From positions 62,001 through 126,000 of the forward strand of contig NZ_LSZH01000012.1 in the NCBI RefSeq assembly GCF_001647545.1: a DNA stretch of 64,000 nucleotides, given 5' to 3'. Shown here in pieces: positions 28,319 through 36,576 of this stretch. The number at the start of each line of letters is the position of its first letter. The stretch's first letter is position 1. The translations under genes and the position numbers were made by a program. The DNA is from Acinetobacter sp. SFB. Lineage in GTDB: Bacteria; Pseudomonadota; Gammaproteobacteria; Pseudomonadales; Moraxellaceae. The notes under the pieces were generated by a model. That model was not told the DNA's origin. It saw only the letters and a program-made list of their open reading frames with translations, and did not search any database.

Positions 28319-28650
28319 ATGGCTAAAAAATATATGCTTAGTCGACGTTTAAGACTGGTCATTGTTTAATCTTTGCTCTATAACTATACCAATGTTGGGT
28401 TTAACTGCTGTTTTTATCCATAAATCTGCACTTAAGTCTAATTTCGACATTTCAAAAACTTTATAAACTGTAAAAAGGTATTCAAGTTGATGATGACATT
28501 GCATTTGTGAGCTATATTTTATTTAATAATATGCACATTTATTTTATAAAAAATGATCACTATTTAGCAATGTGATAGTACTATTCAGCTAGATTTAAAT
28601 CGGTATACTAGAATCTCTTGTTATAAAAAGTAGCAATATCAGGAAAGACA
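28319..28650. other. AT-rich leader/intergenic region before glcB
   Basis: A gap of 332 bases without a gene. It is AT-rich, with no open frame of note, and would contain the glcB promoter and any regulator site. AGGAAAGACA at the end is the ribosome-binding region. I cannot assign a specific operator. Confidence 0.5.
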
Positions 28651-30816
28651 ATGACTGCACGTATTCAAAAAGGCAAGTTAGCGATTGCTAAAGAACTCTA
28701 CGATTTCATCGAAAATGAAGCATTACCAGGTTCTGGTTTAGACAGCGAAACATACTGGAAAAACTTCGAGCAAGTCGTTGTTGATCTTAGTCCCAAGAAT
28801 AAGGCGCTTTTGGCTAAGCGTGAAGATCTTCAGGCTAAAATTGATGAATGGCACCGCAACAATAAATTTGAATTAGAAGCTTACAAAGCTTTCCTTACAG
28901 AAATTGGCTACTTATTACCAGAAGTAGAAGATTTCAAAATCAGCACAGAAAATGTCGACGAAGAGATCGCACTTTTGGCTGGTCCACAACTTGTAGTACC
29001 TGTACGTAATGCACGTTATTGCTTGAACGCGGCAAATGCGCGTTGGGGTTCTTTATACGATGCACTTTACGGTTTCGACGTGATCCCTGAAGAAGATGGC
29101 GCGGAAAAAGGTAAGGGTTATAACCCGGTACGTGGCGAAAAAGTAATTGCATTCGCGAAAAACTTCTTAAATGAAAATTTCCCGTTGGCAAATGGTTCAC
29201 ATGCAGATGCAACGCAATATACAGTAGAGCACAATGCCCTGGTTGTGACTTTAAAAGATGGTTCTACCACCACTTTAGCGCACCAAGCTCAATTCGTTGG
29301 TTATAACGGCGAAGCTGCGGTACCGACTGAAATTGTATTTAAAAATAATGGATTGCATGTAATTATTGAAATTGATGCGACCAGTCCGATTGGTCAAACA
29401 GATGCCGCTGGCGTTAAAGACTTAGTGCTTGAAGCAGCTGTAACCACCATCCAAGATTTAGAAGATTCGATTGCTGCAGTAGATGCAGAAGAAAAAGTAG
29501 AAGGCTACCGTAACTGGTTGGGCTTGATGCGTGGCACGCTCGAAGAATCAATCGAGAAAAATGGCAAAACTGTTACTCGTGCATTGAACAAAGACCGTAC
29601 GCATAAAAACCTGATTGGTGGCGTGACCTCTATTCATGGTCGTTCACTCATGCTTCTTCGTAATGTGGGTCATCTAATGACCAATCCAGCCATTCTTGTA
29701 GATGGTGCGGAAATTTATGAAGGCATCATGGATGCGTTGGTTACACCATTGTTGTCTTTTGCAGACATTAAAGGTGAAAACGAAATCAAGAACTCGCGTA
29801 AAGGTTCTATGTATATCGTTAAACCCAAAATGCATGGTCCTGAAGAAGTTGCTTTTGCAGTTGAACTGTTTGAGCGTGCTGAACAAGTATTAGGTTTACC
29901 TGCTAAAACGCTTAAAATCGGTATCATGGATGAAGAGCGTCGTACTTCGGTAAACTTGAAAAACTGTATCGCTCAAGCGAAAGACCGTACCATCTTCATT
30001 AACACAGGTTTCATGGATCGTACCGGTGACGAAATCCATACCTTCATGGAAGCGGGTCCTTTCGTTCGTAAAGGCGAAGTAAAAGGCCAAATCTGGTTCC
30101 CTGCGTATGAAAACCGTAACGTGATGATTGGTCTTCAGGCTGGCTTACGTGGTAAAGCACAAATTGGTAAGGGCATGTGGCCAAAACCAGACATGCTGCT
30201 CGACATGTATAAAACTAAAACTGAACATCCAGAAGCGGGTGCAAGCTGTGCATGGGTGCCATCACCAGCAGGTGCGGTGATTCATGCGATTCACTATCAT
30301 CAAATCAATGTTGCAAAGCGTCAGCAAGAGTTACTTGCGACTGAAGCATTGCCACTTGATGATTTGTTGACACCTCCATTGGCTAAAGACACTAACTGGT
30401 CTGAAGACGAAAAGACCAAAGAGCTTGAAAATAACTGTCAGGGTATCTTGGGTTATGTAGTTCGTTGGGTTGATTTGGGCGTAGGTTGTTCTAAGGTTCT
30501 CGATATTAACAATGTGGGTTTGATGGAAGACCGTGCAACTTTGCGTATCTCTTCACAACACGTTGCCAACTGGTTGCGTCACGGTATTGTTACGCGTGCA
30601 CAAGTTGAAGAAGTGATGCAGCGTATGGCAAAAATTGTGGATGAGCAGAATGCCAATGATCCACTTTACACCCCAATGTCGAATGACTTTGAAAACAACA
30701 TTGCATTCCAAGCTGCATCTGATTTAATCTTTAAAGGGGGTCAACAGCCCTCAGGTTATACTGAACCTCTATTGCATGCAGCACGTTTAAAATTAAAAGG
30801 TTATACAGGTGATTAA
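28651..30816 (+). CDS. glcB: Malate synthase G
   Basis: A 721-residue malate synthase of the G type, condensing glyoxylate with acetyl-CoA for growth on acetate, fatty acids or glycolate. The characteristic segments are present: [66 protein letters not shown] and [14 protein letters not shown]. No isocitrate lyase or glycolate oxidase gene is adjacent. Terminator immediately downstream. Confidence 0.97.
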   Translation: MTARIQKGKLAIAKELYDFIENEALPGSGLDSETYWKNFEQVVVDLSPKNKALLAKREDLQAKIDEWHRNNKFELEAYKAFLTEIGYLLPEVEDFKISTENVDEEIALLAGPQLVVPVRNARYCLNAANARWGSLYDALYGFDVIPEEDGAEKGKGYNPVRGEKVIAFAKNFLNENFPLANGSHADATQYTVEHNALVVTLKDGSTTTLAHQAQFVGYNGEAAVPTEIVFKNNGLHVIIEIDATSPIGQTDAAGVKDLVLEAAVTTIQDLEDSIAAVDAEEKVEGYRNWLGLMRGTLEESIEKNGKTVTRALNKDRTHKNLIGGVTSIHGRSLMLLRNVGHLMTNPAILVDGAEIYEGIMDALVTPLLSFADIKGENEIKNSRKGSMYIVKPKMHGPEEVAFAVELFERAEQVLGLPAKTLKIGIMDEERRTSVNLKNCIAQAKDRTIFINTGFMDRTGDEIHTFMEAGPFVRKGEVKGQIWFPAYENRNVMIGLQAGLRGKAQIGKGMWPKPDMLLDMYKTKTEHPEAGASCAWVPSPAGAVIHAIHYHQINVAKRQQELLATEALPLDDLLTPPLAKDTNWSEDEKTKELENNCQGILGYVVRWVDLGVGCSKVLDINNVGLMEDRATLRISSQHVANWLRHGIVTRAQVEEVMQRMAKIVDEQNANDPLYTPMSNDFENNIAFQAASDLIFKGGQQPSGYTEPLLHAARLKLKGYTGD

Positions 30817-30831
30817 TCCTGTGAACTGAAT

Positions 30832-30859
30832 AAAAAAGCCTCCTTGTGAGGCTTTTTTT
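30832..30859 (+). terminator. Intrinsic terminator after glcB
   Basis: AAAAAAGCCTC (30832-30842), loop CTTGT, GAGGCTTTTTTT. The A-rich and T-rich flanks make it usable in either direction. Confidence 0.9.
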
Positions 30860-30894
30860 GTATATGATCGGCACATAATAACGGAGTATAAATC

Positions 30895-31365
30895 ATGTAT
30901 TTTTGGCGTACCGATCAACTGATCAAAGATTTGAAACAAAACAGCATCACTCACGCCGAATTTAAAAATTATTATCTAATCAGTGGTATTTTGATTTTAT
31001 TGAGTTTTTTTGTTTTAAGTCAGACTGGGGTGGATGAGCTTAAAATTAGTTTGGCCGGATTTGTTATCAATTTAGGCTTATTGATCAGTTGGATTAATGC
31101 TGCTTTCAAAGCCAATGGTGGTGAAAAAGGTCATGCATTCTTAAACCGTTTTATTGCGCTATATTTACCGATTACCATCAAAATTACTATTTTTGCTATT
31201 GTGGGAATGATCTGTTATGAACTAATCTTTAGCTTTTTTAAAGATCGATTTAATGACGCTGAACTTGCACATATTGATGCAATCGAAAGCGTCGTGGTTG
31301 ACATAGCCACTTCATTTTTAATTTACTGGCGTATCTTTGTTGCCATCAAAAAAGTGAACAGTTGA
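30895..31365 (+). CDS. Hypothetical inner-membrane protein
   Basis: I do not recognise the family. The 156-residue protein has about four hydrophobic helices (ISGILILLSFFVLSQT, SLAGFVINLGLLISWINAA, LYLPITIKITIFAIVGMICYELIF and VVVDIATSFLIYWRIFVAI). A short charged N-terminus (RTDQLIKDLKQNSITHAEFKNYY) and a loop KANGGEKGHAFLNRF separate them. It stands alone between glcB and the SRAP gene, and its start has an ACGGAG-type ribosome-binding sequence. Function unknown. Confidence 0.7.
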   Translation: MYFWRTDQLIKDLKQNSITHAEFKNYYLISGILILLSFFVLSQTGVDELKISLAGFVINLGLLISWINAAFKANGGEKGHAFLNRFIALYLPITIKITIFAIVGMICYELIFSFFKDRFNDAELAHIDAIESVVVDIATSFLIYWRIFVAIKKVNS

Positions 31366-31612
31366 TTTTGATCAGGGAATAATGAAACCTCACTTCGGGA
31401 TATCTTTCCCAATTATTCTGTTTGATTACAGAGACAGGTCAAAGGAATACTTCATTTCTTGGGAAAAAAATCTGGATTAGGAAGTTTTAAGGACCAATGG
31501 AGTCTGGAAGCATTTAACTTTACACATTGGTTGACGATTCCCAACGACCTAATACAGTCATACTTATACCGTTAAGGATATAATCGAATCAGTTTAATTT
31601 AATACTTATGCT
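31366..31612. other. Intergenic region with an unassigned open frame
   Basis: No complete gene. From 31453 to 31577 one frame stays open and reads protein-like (FLGKKSGLGSFKDQWS then FNFTHWLTIPNDLIQS), ending at a TAA, but it has no start codon. It may be the worn end of a lost gene, or chance. Confidence 0.3.
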
Positions 31613-32272
31613 ATGTGCGCAAACTTCAAACCCTTGACACTCAAACAATTGCAGGATTTAAAGTTACCGGATATTCCTTTTGAATATCCACAAGAAGTCT
31701 ATCCGGGTTATGACTTGCCTTTATTGTTTAAATCATCACAAGGTCTTGAATGGCGTAAAGTGATGTTTGGTCTGGTACCGAAATGGGCAGAAGATAAAAC
31801 CATTGCATCTAAAACCTATAATGCCCGCAATGAGACTTTATCTCAGAAACCAACCTTTAATAATGCTTTAATGAAATATAAGTTTGGTGTGATTCCTGTG
31901 GTCGAGTTTTACGAATCTAAATATTTTGATCATAAGCCACAGCGTTGGGGGATACGTCGGAAAGATGGTCAAGCTGTTTTTATTGCCGCACTTTATGAAA
32001 TTTGTAAGATTGGGGATGAAGTGGTTCGTTCAGCCACTATGATTACAATGAATGCAATTGATCATCCCATGATGAAAGAATTTCATGAGCCGGGAAATAT
32101 TAAACGCTCAGTGATAGTTATTCCTCACGAGCGTTTAGATGAATGGTTAAGTTGGAAATCTCCAGATATCCGATCATTTGTAGACGGGTTTCCTGAAGAG
32201 GAATTTGAATGTTCACATGTACCTAAAGCAAAAATTGAGAAAATAAGTCCTCAATTAAATTTTTTCGATTAA
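31613..32272 (+). CDS. SOS response-associated peptidase (SRAP/YedK/HMCES family)
   Basis: A 219-residue SRAP protein, which crosslinks to abasic sites in single-stranded DNA through its N-terminal cysteine. Cys2 is present directly after Met (MCANFKPL), as needed after Met removal. Other conserved pieces are TYNARNETL, VVEFYESKY (catalytic Glu region) and NAIDHPMMKEFHEPGN (His motif). It is convergent with the MarR gene with a 7-base gap. No SOS box was recognised upstream. Confidence 0.88.
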   Translation: MCANFKPLTLKQLQDLKLPDIPFEYPQEVYPGYDLPLLFKSSQGLEWRKVMFGLVPKWAEDKTIASKTYNARNETLSQKPTFNNALMKYKFGVIPVVEFYESKYFDHKPQRWGIRRKDGQAVFIAALYEICKIGDEVVRSATMITMNAIDHPMMKEFHEPGNIKRSVIVIPHERLDEWLSWKSPDIRSFVDGFPEEEFECSHVPKAKIEKISPQLNFFD

Positions 32273-32279
32273 GCCGAGC

Positions 32280-32744
32280 TTAACGTGCTAAATTTTTGAA
32301 AATATGCTTGAGGCTTTCGATCATTTTTTCAATTTGTAATGGGGTCAAACCATCAAAAGATTGTTCCAAAACTACATTGGAGAGGTCATTAATCTTTTGG
32401 GTCATTTGTTGCCCTTTTTCAGTTAATAAAACTCGGGTAATTCGGGCATCATCTTCACATGAATAAGTGTCTACTAATCCTTCATCTTTCAGGCGATATA
32501 CAATTTTGGTTGTGGTCGACATTTTAGAAATAATCATTTCAGAAAGATCGGACACACTTGCATGCGATTTCGATTTCAATGCAAGCAAAATACGACGACG
32601 AGAATTGTCTAAACCATATTTTTTCAAGGCATGATCGACATTCTGTACATGTTGAGCATGGACTTGACTAACCCAATAATATGGAAAATTATCTAAACTA
32701 AAATCTTCCACACAAGGTAGAAATTTACTATATTTTTTTGTCAT
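32280..32744 (-). CDS. MarR-family transcriptional regulator, copy 1
   Basis: A 154-residue MarR winged-helix regulator. The DNA-binding core is HASVSDLSEMIISKMSTTTKIVYRLKDEGLVDTY, followed by the wing DDARITRVLLTEKG. N- and C-terminal helices form the dimer interface. It differs from the next gene at about 16 of 154 positions by my hand alignment, so the two are recent duplicates. An ATTGTTGTAATTGTA sequence is conserved upstream of both. Target unknown. Confidence 0.88.
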   Translation of the reverse strand: MTKKYSKFLPCVEDFSLDNFPYYWVSQVHAQHVQNVDHALKKYGLDNSRRRILLALKSKSHASVSDLSEMIISKMSTTTKIVYRLKDEGLVDTYSCEDDARITRVLLTEKGQQMTQKINDLSNVVLEQSFDGLTPLQIEKMIESLKHIFKNLAR

Positions 32745-32763
32745 GAATATTTTTTCCTGATCT

Positions 32764-32778
32764 ATTGTTGTAATTGTA
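32764..32778. promoter_or_regulatory. Conserved upstream element, MarR copy 1
   Basis: ATTGTTGTAATTGTA, 20 bases upstream of the copy 1 start. The same 15 bases recur at the same place before copy 2. It could be an autoregulatory operator, a promoter part, or simple carry-over from the duplication. Confidence 0.4.
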
Positions 32779-32891
32779 TTTTATTATTGTAACCATTTTG
32801 TGAGAAATTTTGAATCAAAATTATTTATAATACGTCTTTTCGTTAAAGCAAAAAAATACCTCCTCATTAAATTTCTTAGATGAAACTTCAC

Positions 32892-33356
32892 TTAATGCGC
32901 TAGATTTTTGAAAATATGTCTAAGGCTTTCCATCATTTTTTCAATTTGTAATGGGGTTAAGCCTTCAAAAGATTGTTCTAAAACCACATTAGTGAGATCG
33001 TTAATTTTCTGGGTCATTTGTTGTCCTTTTTCCGTTAACACTACACGGGTAATTCGGGCATCATCTTCACATGAGTAAGTATCAACTAATCCTTCATCTT
33101 TTAGGCGATATACAATTTTGGTTGTGGTCGACATTTTAGAAATAATCATGTCAGAAAGATCGGACACACTTGCATGCGGTTTGGATTTTAAAGACAGCAA
33201 AATTCGTCGACGAGAATTATCTAAACCATATTTTTTTAAGACATGATCGACGTTTTGGACGTATTGAGCATGTACTTGGGTAACCCAATAATAGGGAAAA
33301 TTATCTAAACTAAAATTTTCCATAGAAGGTAAAAACTTACTGAATTTTTTTGTCAT
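32892..33356 (-). CDS. MarR-family transcriptional regulator, copy 2
   Basis: A 154-residue near-duplicate of copy 1, same strand, 147 bases upstream of it. The winged helix is preserved (HASVSDLSDMIISKMSTTTKIVYRLK, then DDARITRVVLTEKG). Most substitutions are conservative (E/D, S/T, K/R, I/M) and spread over the protein, so both copies seem to be under selection. Both frames are intact. They may bind overlapping sites or form heterodimers. That is inference. Confidence 0.88.
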   Translation of the reverse strand: MTKKFSKFLPSMENFSLDNFPYYWVTQVHAQYVQNVDHVLKKYGLDNSRRRILLSLKSKPHASVSDLSDMIISKMSTTTKIVYRLKDEGLVDTYSCEDDARITRVVLTEKGQQMTQKINDLTNVVLEQSFEGLTPLQIEKMMESLRHIFKNLAH

Positions 33357-33376
33357 GATAAAAGCTCCCCTAATTC

Positions 33377-33391
33377 ATTGTTGTAATTGTA
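33377..33391. promoter_or_regulatory. Conserved upstream element, MarR copy 2
   Basis: A second copy of ATTGTTGTAATTGTA, 21 bases upstream of the copy 2 start. The bases around it differ more than the element itself. Confidence 0.4.
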
Positions 33392-34159
33392 ATTTTTCAT
33401 TGAAGAACATTTTATTCTAAAGCCATTTAGATTCGCAATACATATTGAATTATTTTTATTGCTAATTAATATATATTAAGTTTTTCCTAATGCAATGGGA
33501 ACTTATATTTATAAATTTCCTTATACGAATCAAAATTAAGCATGCTCATCTAGAAGGGATAGGCTGTAACTGTCTTGATCTTGATGAAAGCCTATGTATA
33601 CCTACGACCTGAACTTGATATTGATCAAATGATAATTTAAATGAAGATAACCATGTTCATAGTTAGTATTAGCAATGGTTTTCGACGTGTTATTGAAGGT
33701 TAATGCTTTTTCATTTGTCATAGTAAATAATCCTGTAAGTATTCTGATTGGATTAGGGACTTATGCATCTAAGTTTGGCTATCGATTATTGAAATTGAAC
33801 AATCTTGGCTGTATTTCATTCTAGTGAAAAAAATAGTTTTGAAAACTGATCTTTTTAACAAAAAATTTCTGATAGTGGCTTCATAAGTCTAATAAAACGA
33901 AATTTTATCAATTAAATATTATGTTAAATTTCATAAAAACAATAACTTATATTGTAATATTTAATTTTTTTAATCATGCAAACGGGTTTGCATATTTGAT
34001 ATGAAAATCAAAAAATCAGACGAATAGATGAAATAAGTCACAAAATAGATGTGTGTTTTATACAGATTGGTATTTTTATGATTAAAAATATAAAAAATTA
34101 ATTACAAATTTTGTAGATTGTGCATAATTAATTTATCTATTGTTGAACAGGGCATATTT
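33392..34159. other. Long AT-rich intergenic region
   Basis: About 770 bases with no convincing gene. A 49-codon frame at 33675-33824 starts MVFDVLLKVN and contains a hydrophobic stretch, but it has no clear ribosome-binding sequence and I do not recognise it. An 18-base palindrome lies at 33976-33993. The last 150 bases are very AT-rich and likely hold the TerC promoter. Confidence 0.5.
33976..33993. promoter_or_regulatory. 18-bp palindrome, possible operator
   Basis: ATGCAAACGGGTTTGCAT, eight-base perfect arms around GG, in an AT-rich setting about 170 bases before the leader ORF of the TerC gene. The size and symmetry suit a dimeric repressor site. The regulator is unknown. Confidence 0.45.
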
Positions 34160-34228
34160 ATGGATCCGTCGCCGTGCAGATCTACGTTTATTTTTAACCA
34201 AATTCAGGGAATCGGAGATATAAACTAA
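34160..34228 (+). CDS. Putative leader peptide coupled to the TerC-CBS-CorC gene
   Basis: A 22-codon ORF preceded by CAGGG at suitable distance. It begins [10 protein letters not shown] and ends IGDIN, and its TAA stop shares its last A with the ATG of the next gene (TAATG). The acidic/proline start D-P-S-P recalls MgtL (starting MEPDPTP), the leader of the Mg2+ transporter gene mgtA. There, acidic/proline codons destabilise the translating ribosome at low Mg2+. The downstream gene carries TerC and CorC domains linked to metal transport. The ORF and overlap are seen directly. The regulatory role is inference. Confidence 0.55.
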   Translation: MDPSPCRSTFIFNQIQGIGDIN

Positions 34229-35754
34229 TGGAGTTTTTATTAGATCCTGGAATTTGGGTGGGTTTACTTACCCTGATTGTATTAGAAATCGTTTTAGGTA
34301 TTGATAACCTAGTCTTTATTGCCATTTTGGCAGAAAAACTTCCTCCAGAACAACGTGATAAAGCACGTGTAATGGGTCTTTCCCTCGCTTTATTCATGCG
34401 TTTGGGTTTATTGTTTGCCATCTCTTGGTTAGTCACCTTGACTAAACCGCTTATTACAGTCTTTGATTGGACTTTCTCAGGTCGAGATCTCATTCTTTTA
34501 TTTGGTGGTTTGTTCCTATTGTATAAAGCAGTAAGCGAATTGCATGAAAGAATGGAAGGGAAACCTGAAGTTAAAATTACAACGAATGTTGTTTATGCAA
34601 GTTTTACAGCAGTTGTAGCGCAAATTGTAGTGTTGGATGCTGTATTTTCTTTAGATTCAGTCATTACCGCCATTGGTATGGTCGACAACATCTATGTAAT
34701 GATGGTAGCGATGATTGTGGCTATGGCTGTAATGTTACTTGCTTCCAAACCATTAACTGATTTTGTAAATCGTCATCCGACCGTAATTATTCTTTGTCTA
34801 AGCTTCTTACTATTAATTGGTATTAGTTTGATTGCCGAAGGTTTTGGTTTCCATATTCCAAAAGGCTATATCTACTCAGGTATTGGCGTTGCGATTGTGA
34901 TTGAAGCTTTCAATCAGTTTACTCAGCGTAATACTACAAAGCATGAATCAAAGATTCCATTGCGCCACCGTACTGCGGATTCCATCTTGAGATTGATGGG
35001 CGGAAAAATGGAAACTGTCACTGACAGCGCTCAGCACTTTGAAGCTCAAGAAGCTTTTGCCGATGAAGAACGTTATATGATTGGTGGGGTATTAACTCTG
35101 GCAGAGAGGTCAGTCGCTTCAATCATGACCCCACGAAATCAAATTTCTTGGGTAGACCTTGATGATGCGCCTGAACAAATTCGTGAACAGGTGCTCGCTG
35201 TACCGCATAGCTTATTTCCAGTTTGTCGCGGCAGCTTGGATAAGGTCTTGAGTGTGGTTCGTGCCAAAGAGCTTCTAGATGTACTGGAAGATGATGAACA
35301 ACTTAAAGCTTTAATCAAACGCCATCGTCCGATCTATATTTTTGAAAAAATGAAAGTGATTGATGCGATTAATACCTTACGTACTTCTAAAGGCTCATTG
35401 GTTTTAGTCAGTGATGAATTTGGTAATGTTCAAGGTTTGATTTCTCCACTCGATGTGTTTGAAGCCATTGCCGGAGAATTCCCCGATGCGGATGAACAGC
35501 TCGATTTAGTGAAAATTGATGACCATACTTGGAAGGCATCCGGCATGCTGGATGTGTATCAGCTTGAATTAGAGTTGGGCATGATAGATTTAGTTGAAGA
35601 GGATGCAGGCTATATCAGTCTTGCAGGTCTGATTCTAGATAAAACTCATGGAGAAGTGAACGTGGGTACTCAGCTTGAGTATCAGGGTGTGCACTTTGAG
35701 GTGACTGAACTGGATGATAATCGAATTAAATCTATTTCAATTGTGCGTCGCTAG
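34228..35754 (+). CDS. TerC-family membrane protein with CBS pair and CorC domain
   Basis: A 508-residue protein. Residues 1-230 form a TerC domain of about seven helices with the acidic motifs [16 protein letters not shown] and [23 protein letters not shown]-domain pair follows ([14 protein letters not shown] to [16 protein letters not shown]), then a CorC/HlyC domain ([17 protein letters not shown]). The same architecture occurs in E. coli YoaE and YegH. TerC proteins are linked to manganese/calcium export, and CorC domains to Mg2+/Co2+. The substrate is not known here. A terminator follows. Confidence 0.88.
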   Translation: MEFLLDPGIWVGLLTLIVLEIVLGIDNLVFIAILAEKLPPEQRDKARVMGLSLALFMRLGLLFAISWLVTLTKPLITVFDWTFSGRDLILLFGGLFLLYKAVSELHERMEGKPEVKITTNVVYASFTAVVAQIVVLDAVFSLDSVITAIGMVDNIYVMMVAMIVAMAVMLLASKPLTDFVNRHPTVIILCLSFLLLIGISLIAEGFGFHIPKGYIYSGIGVAIVIEAFNQFTQRNTTKHESKIPLRHRTADSILRLMGGKMETVTDSAQHFEAQEAFADEERYMIGGVLTLAERSVASIMTPRNQISWVDLDDAPEQIREQVLAVPHSLFPVCRGSLDKVLSVVRAKELLDVLEDDEQLKALIKRHRPIYIFEKMKVIDAINTLRTSKGSLVLVSDEFGNVQGLISPLDVFEAIAGEFPDADEQLDLVKIDDHTWKASGMLDVYQLELELGMIDLVEEDAGYISLAGLILDKTHGEVNVGTQLEYQGVHFEVTELDDNRIKSISIVRR

Positions 35755-35820
35755 AAGGTAATTGAAGATACTCGAAAGAAATAATCAGTATTTTGAATAG
35801 TTTCCTTTTTAACTCTTTTA

Positions 35821-35853
35821 AAAACCCAATAGACAGGTGCTGTTGGGTTTTTT
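35821..35853 (+). terminator. Intrinsic terminator after TerC gene
   Basis: AAAACCCAA (35821-35829) pairs with TTGGGTTTT (35843-35851), then TT. About 65 bases after the stop. Confidence 0.8.
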
Positions 35854-35972
35854 ATCATTTTAATCTATCTTTTTATAGATTGAAAATAAGTTGAATTGTG
35901 AGGTGATGCTATCCTGGCTGCAAAATAAACCAATTTTTGTATTAAGCTCCAGGGTGGATATTTTGTCAGCTT

Positions 35973-36282
35973 ATGGTAAAAGCAATAGAGGCCTTAGTAC
36001 TGCCATTGGGGTCTCAATCAATTATCGAATCCGATATCCGACGATTCCTTTATGGTTTATGCCTACAGTGATACAGCCCAAGATTTATATGCTTTTTGCA
36101 ACTTGTTCACAGGATTTTTTCCACGTAAATGTAAACAGACTCCTCAAGAATATTTACAGGTTTTAGATATTATTCAGCAGTGTAAAAATGAGCTGCAAAA
36201 GCGCAGTAAAGGTATCTTTATCCATTCAAGTGGAATGCCGCAAACAACACCTGCGGATATTCAATGCTTAAGCAATACTTAA
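35973..36282 (+). pseudogene. Possible degraded gene, two frames
   Basis: From 35973 one frame reads MVKAIEALVLPLGSQS and on to 36071. A second frame takes over from about 36052 and runs to 36282 (VYAYSDTAQDLYAFC, then FPRKCKQTPQEYLQ and ELQKRSKGIFIHSS). Both stretches look protein-like, which would fit one ancestral gene with a frameshift near 36050. The second frame alone could be a 76-residue ORF. I recognise no family and no good ribosome-binding site. Confidence 0.3.
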
Positions 36283-36576
36283 TCTATGGTTAGAACGGCA
36301 TATATATTAAATTTTATTATTCATGAGCTTAATGTAAGAATGTTCTACATTCTGGTTTCTGAATTTTCGCAAGAAAAAGTGTGTAAAGAAGCAGATTGAT
36401 TTTTATAACAAAGATTCAAGATAAAAGTTCAATTTGAGTTTCTATAGCTCAGACTGATATTGCCATAGTTAGTTTTGATACTTCTAAAATAATTTCAGTA
36501 TTTTCCTTATAGTTCAATAAAAGCAAATCCAATCGTTTGGATGTGCATATTTAAGTGAATTGAATAAGGAAATGTG
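36283..36576. other. AT-rich intergenic region before the flavoprotein hydroxylase
   Basis: About 290 bases with nothing recognisable apart from AATAAGGAAATG, the ribosome-binding region of the next gene. Confidence 0.5.

Noticed and set aside
34029..34227. yybP-ykoY manganese riboswitch upstream of the TerC gene
   Set aside because: TerC-family genes often carry this riboswitch, but I could not find its conserved core sequences, and the region is AT-rich with a coding frame at its end.
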